From: Ligilactobacillus faecis
GTDB lineage: Bacteria > Bacillota > Bacilli > Lactobacillales > Lactobacillaceae
NCBI RefSeq assembly: GCF_029889745.1
Contig: NZ_CP123639.1
Coordinates: 782,501 to 846,500, forward strand
Length of the DNA: 64,000 nt
Direction of reading: 5' to 3'
This document shows, one piece after another, positions 60,947 to 64,000 of this stretch. The first letter of the stretch is position 1. Each line of letters begins with the position of its first letter. Below the pieces are notes generated by a model. That model was not told where the DNA came from and did no database searches. It saw only the letters and a program-made list of their open reading frames with translations. Made by a program: the position numbers and the translations under genes.

Positions 60947-61058
60947 TTGACAGACGAGAGATTTCATGTTATTCTGAAGTTTCTATTATACGGTGTGATG
61001 TCGACTGTGGAAGGTCGGTATCAAAAAAGAGCTGCTTGTCGGAGCAGTTCTTTTTTTT
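60947..61058 (+). ncRNA. candidate small RNA 2, about 75 nt, with promoter and terminator
   Basis: TTGACA (60947-60952), 17-base spacer, TATTCT (60970-60975) would start an RNA near 60982. It ends in AAGAGCTGCT/AGCAGTTCTT (61027-61052, one G-U) with T8. The sequence GTCGACTGTGGAAGGTCGG lies in the middle. It lies directly upstream of rbsR, so it may instead be an attenuated leader of that gene. Confidence 0.5.
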
Positions 61059-61067
61059 GCACTATCA

Positions 61068-61081
61068 TGAAAGCGTTTGTA
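61068..61081 (+). promoter_or_regulatory. cre-like/LacI-type operator upstream of rbsR
   Basis: TGAAAGCGTTTGTA fits the LacI/CcpA operator class; it lies about 40 bases before the rbsR start. Confidence 0.6.
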
Positions 61082-61117
61082 AAATAAAGATAATCAAGCT
61101 TACAAGGGGGGATCTCA

Positions 61118-62110
61118 GTGGAAAAAAAGAAAGTAACGATCAAAGATGTCGCTAAATATGCCCAAGTTTCGCCGGCAACTGTTTCACAGATCTTAAATGG
61201 GCAGGCGAAACGTTTTGATCCTAAAACAGTCGCACGAGTTCGCCAAGCTAAAGAAGATTTAGGCTATGAAGCCAACTATTTAGCGCGAAAAATGGTCGGT
61301 AAACAGAGTATGATGATCGGGATCTTAGTTCCTGATATCACCAATCCTTTTTTCAATACGTTAGTTAAAGGGATCGAAGAAGTTTTATTCCAAGCAGGTT
61401 TTATTGCGATCTTAGGTAATGGTGGCTTTGACGGAGCTAAAGAAGAGCAGTGTTTGTTCGAATTTGCACAACATGGAGTCGATGGTTTCATCATTGCGAG
61501 TCCATCGATCTCAGATAAAGCCTTACAAACAGTGCTAACAGCTAAAAAGCGTCCTTATCTTGTGTTGGATCAAAAAGCACCTGATGGGCAAAGTGATGCG
61601 CTTTTGTTAGATGATCGTGCTGGGGGACGCTTAGCTGCAGAATATTTAGCTAAAAAAGGTCACAAAAAAGTTGCACTTGTCGTCCCAAAAGTACTACCAG
61701 CCAATTTAAAGCGCCGGATGCAAGGTTTTTTAGAGTACTATCCAGAGGCGCTGGTGCTTACGACTGAGTTTTCTAAAGCTGGTGGAAAAGCCAGTGTTCC
61801 CAAACTTTTAACGACTAAAGTCAGTGCTGTTTTTGCTTTGAATGATGAGCTTGCTTTTGGGATCTATCGGGGCTTAGCCGAGCATGGAAAGAAGGTCGGG
61901 AGCGATCTGAGCGTCGTGGGGTATGATAACGTTGAAATGTGTGAGTATGTGACGCCAGCTTTGACGACGATCAAGCAACCGCTAACGTTGCTAGGTAAAA
62001 CGGCAGCCAAGCTGATCTTAGCACGTCTGAAAGAGCCAACAAGTGCTTATCAACAAGTAATGTTGCCAGTTGAATTGATCGAACGGGCGTCAGTCATCCA
62101 AAATAATTGA
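61118..62110 (+). CDS. rbsR: LacI family ribose operon regulator RbsR
   Basis: LacI/GalR repressor, 330 aa: helix-turn-helix VTIKDVAKYAQVSPATVSQILNG (6-28), hinge and a ribose-binding-protein-like sensor domain (GILVPDITNPFFNTLVKGIE near 67, VSAVFALNDELAFGIYRG near 232, VVGYDN near 265). GTG start at 61118 with AAGGGGGG upstream. It heads the rbs genes, with a cre-like site before it and two operators after it. Effector presumably ribose. Confidence 0.9.
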   Translation: MEKKKVTIKDVAKYAQVSPATVSQILNGQAKRFDPKTVARVRQAKEDLGYEANYLARKMVGKQSMMIGILVPDITNPFFNTLVKGIEEVLFQAGFIAILGNGGFDGAKEEQCLFEFAQHGVDGFIIASPSISDKALQTVLTAKKRPYLVLDQKAPDGQSDALLLDDRAGGRLAAEYLAKKGHKKVALVVPKVLPANLKRRMQGFLEYYPEALVLTTEFSKAGGKASVPKLLTTKVSAVFALNDELAFGIYRGLAEHGKKVGSDLSVVGYDNVEMCEYVTPALTTIKQPLTLLGKTAAKLILARLKEPTSAYQQVMLPVELIERASVIQNN

Positions 62111-62163
62111 AACGCTTTCAAAAATGTGTTATCTTTTAGGTGCAGTAATTAAAACGTTTTAAT
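62108..62163 (+). promoter_or_regulatory. rbsK upstream region with two operators
   Basis: TGAAACGCTTTCAA (62108-62121), a good cre, overlaps the rbsR stop codon. ATTAAAACGTTTTAAT (62148-62163) is a perfect 16-base palindrome typical of LacI-family operators, probably for RbsR. Confidence 0.75.
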
Positions 62164-62217
62164 ACTTGTTCTGAGCCAAAAGAAGATTTTATCAACAAAG
62201 GTTAGAGGTGTATAATT

Positions 62218-63138
62218 ATGAATACAGTAACAGTGATCGGAAGTATCAATTTAGACCGGACGATCCGTGTCAAAGCGATGGCGCGCCCTGGTGAGACGAT
62301 CCATGCTTCAGAAGTCTTTTCTGCTGGTGGTGGCAAAGGTGCTAATCAAGCAGTAGCAGCTAAAAGGTCTGGTGCCAAGACGAATTTTATCGGAGCTGTT
62401 GGCAATGATGATGCTGGTAAGACGATGTTAGAACTCTTATCTTATGAAGATATCGATCTAAGCGGGATCGCTAAGTTAGAAAAGGTAGCGACAGGGCAAG
62501 CATATATCGTCGTGGATGAAAAGGGCGAAAATAGTATCGTGATCCATGCTGGTGCTAATGGAAAGATCACACCAGAACATGTGCAAAAACACGCAGATCT
62601 GATCGAAAAAAGTGATTTTGTGATCGCTCAATTTGAAAGTGATCTAGCCAGTACGATCGCAGCTTTCAAGCTTGCGCGTAAAGCAGGCGTCACGACGATC
62701 TTAAATCCCGCGCCTGCAATGAAAATCGTTCCAAAAGAGCTTTTGGAAACGACAGACTTGATCATTCCAAATGAAACTGAAACTGAGGTTTTGACAGGCG
62801 TTGAAGTTACCGACGAAAAGAGCATGGAACAAGCCGCTGCTAAGCTCCATGCTTTAGGGATCAAAGCGGTGATCATTACGATCGGGAGCAAAGGTGCATT
62901 TTATAGCAACGCTGGTCAAACCGGGATAGTTCCTGCTTATAAAGTCAAAGCAGTCGATACGACAGCCGCTGGTGATACGTTTATCGGGGCGTTGAGTACT
63001 GTTTTAGCTAAAGATCTCAGCAACTTAGTCGAAGCTATCAAATACGGTAATCAAGCTTCTTCTTTGACAGTGCAACGTTTTGGTGCACAACCATCGATCC
63101 CATATAAACATGAATTAGAAGAAAAGAAGGAAAATTAG
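62218..63138 (+). CDS. rbsK: ribokinase
   Basis: PfkB-family sugar kinase, 306 aa, phosphorylating ribose to ribose 5-phosphate. GSINLDRTIRV (8-18), GGGKGANQAVAAKR (39-52) for sugar binding and the catalytic DTTAAGDTFIGA (near 246-257, Asp as base; the common form is DTTGAGD) are visible. Follows rbsR after 107 bases that carry two operators. RbsD begins directly at its stop codon. Confidence 0.94.
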   Translation: MNTVTVIGSINLDRTIRVKAMARPGETIHASEVFSAGGGKGANQAVAAKRSGAKTNFIGAVGNDDAGKTMLELLSYEDIDLSGIAKLEKVATGQAYIVVDEKGENSIVIHAGANGKITPEHVQKHADLIEKSDFVIAQFESDLASTIAAFKLARKAGVTTILNPAPAMKIVPKELLETTDLIIPNETETEVLTGVEVTDEKSMEQAAAKLHALGIKAVIITIGSKGAFYSNAGQTGIVPAYKVKAVDTTAAGDTFIGALSTVLAKDLSNLVEAIKYGNQASSLTVQRFGAQPSIPYKHELEEKKEN

Positions 63139-63531
63139 ATGAAGAAAACAGACGTTATCAATTCAGATATTTCACGGGTGATCGCCCAAATGGGTCACTT
63201 TGATACATTGAGCATCGGGGATGCAGGGATGCCTGTTCCAAAAGAGACTGAAAAGATCGATCTAGCTGTGTCGAAAGGATCACCTGCCTTTTTAGATGTT
63301 TTAGATAATGTTCTGACTGAATTAGCAGTACAACGGGTCTATTTAGCCGAAGAGATCAAAGAGCAAAATCCAGCACAGTTAGAAGAGTTAAAGAAGCGTT
63401 TTCCAACGGAGATCGTATTTATCCCACATGCTGAGATGAAACAAAACTTGAAGACATGCCACGCTTTTATTCGGACAGGTGAAATGACACCTTATTCAAA
63501 TATCATTTTAGAAAGTGGCGTTATATTTTAG
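63139..63531 (+). CDS. rbsD: D-ribose pyranase
   Basis: Interconverts pyranose and furanose forms of ribose so that ribokinase can use it. The 130-aa protein has the conserved [15 protein letters not shown] (20-34, His 20 catalytic), [19 protein letters not shown], and [12 protein letters not shown] at the C-terminus. It starts immediately after the rbsK stop, with GAAGGA inside the end of rbsK as ribosome site. Confidence 0.95.
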   Translation: MKKTDVINSDISRVIAQMGHFDTLSIGDAGMPVPKETEKIDLAVSKGSPAFLDVLDNVLTELAVQRVYLAEEIKEQNPAQLEELKKRFPTEIVFIPHAEMKQNLKTCHAFIRTGEMTPYSNIILESGVIF

Positions 63532-63544
63532 GGGGTAATGGATC

Positions 63545-64000
63545 TTGAACACAACTGCACTTTTGATCGGACTAGGACCTCTTTTAGGTTGGGGGCTTTA
63601 TCCAACGATCGCCTCAAAGATCGGCGGGCGCCCAGCTGATCAGATCTTAGGCTCGACTTTAGGAACACTGATCTTTGCTTTAGTTTTGGCTTTGATCCAA
63701 GGTTTGAGTTTGCCTAGTGGCGCAGCACTTTTTTATGCGGTCCTTTCTGGGATCGGCTGGGGGACAGCTCAGATCATCACTTTTCATTCATTTGCTTTGA
63801 TCGGATCGTCCAAAGCGATGCCGATCACGACTGCTTTTCAATTATTAGGTGCTTCACTTTGGGGCGTTTTTTACTTAGGTGATTGGCCTGGAACAACAGC
63901 TAAAGTGATCGGCTTTACAGCTCTATTCGTGATCATCATCGGAGCTTATTTGACAGTCTGGAGTGAACAAAAGACGGCTGAAAACACACAAGTTTTGACG
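63545..64000 (+). CDS. rbsU: ribose transporter RbsU, GRP family (3' partial)
   Basis: The frame opening at TTG 63545 stays open for 152 codons to the window end. The product reads LGPLLGWGLYPTIASKIGGRPADQILG then several hydrophobic segments (WGTAQIITFHSFALIG, TTAFQLLGASLWGVFYLGDW), matching GRP-type sugar carriers (GlcU/RbsU) of about 290 aa. GGGGG lies about 9 bases before the TTG. It follows rbsD after 13 bases, so ribose enters by this secondary carrier rather than an RbsABC pump. Confidence 0.88.
   Translation, partial: MNTTALLIGLGPLLGWGLYPTIASKIGGRPADQILGSTLGTLIFALVLALIQGLSLPSGAALFYAVLSGIGWGTAQIITFHSFALIGSSKAMPITTAFQLLGASLWGVFYLGDWPGTTAKVIGFTALFVIIIGAYLTVWSEQKTAENTQVLT

Noticed and set aside
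60825-61058. 6S RNA, SRP RNA or known riboswitch
   Set aside because: The SRP GGAAGG-type apical loop, the 6S long central bubble and known aptamer cores were not convincingly present.

Overview
The window looks like chromosome of a low-GC Gram-positive lactic acid bacterium, probably a Lactobacillaceae member of the Ligilactobacillus type. The genus is an inference from gene content: maltose phosphorylase with beta-phosphoglucomutase, PepO, GRP-type ribose transporter RbsU, ECF S component, DUF4811 beside a DHA2 pump, and multiple OppA proteins. Shine-Dalgarno sites are strong and AGGAGG-like. Most genes carry a very high density of GATC, which the IS200/IS605 element lacks. No rRNA, tRNA or CRISPR array was seen.

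Layout. 1-9.9 kb: the end of an oligopeptide ABC transporter operon (oppB, oppC, oppA), yaaA, then three tandem oppA paralogues. 9.9-20.4 kb: butA under a cre-like site, a vitamin B6 kinase with an ECF S component, a CPA1 antiporter, pepO, an aldo/keto reductase, a two-gene exopolysaccharide fragment, khpB/jag and an OhrR-like regulator. 20.6-28.6 kb: a DHA2 efflux pump with DUF4811, a divergent MerR-type regulator sharing a palindromic promoter region, and a PadR-DUF1700-DUF4097-PspC envelope module. 28.6-39.1 kb: an ArsR-type sensor, a heterodimeric ABC exporter, HxlR, a betaine/ergothioneine-type ABC importer with fused permease and binding protein, a hairpin repeat, brnQ and a P1B ATPase with an ArsR/SmtB-type operator. 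39.2-43.4 kb: a maltose phosphorylase locus under a LacI-type regulator. 43.4-47.3 kb: LysE exporter with a long leader, CpXC protein, DJ-1 protein, lipoprotein and ahpC.

47.3-55.3 kb is a mobile-element cluster: an IS4-family element inserted exactly in the loop of the ahpC terminator, an IS1182-family element lying between a promoter and an ABC-2 operon, and an IS200/IS605 element whose tnpB has one in-frame amber codon and whose end forms the C-terminus of a YoaK-like gene. 55.3-64 kb: YoaK-like protein, FNT channel, potABCD, two candidate small RNAs, and rbsR-rbsK-rbsD-rbsU (rbsU runs off the window).

Together the genes describe a peptide-scavenging, sugar-fermenting organism: peptide, branched-chain amino acid, polyamine, vitamin and compatible-solute/thiol uptake, disaccharide phosphorolysis and ribose use under LacI/CcpA-type sites, plus drug, metal and envelope-stress defence. 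No single undescribed system is proven. The best leads are the two stand-alone RNA candidates at 60.8-61.1 kb, the structured leader at 43.45-43.66 kb, the PadR envelope module, the tandem OppA set without lipoboxes, and the insertion behaviour of the mobile elements.
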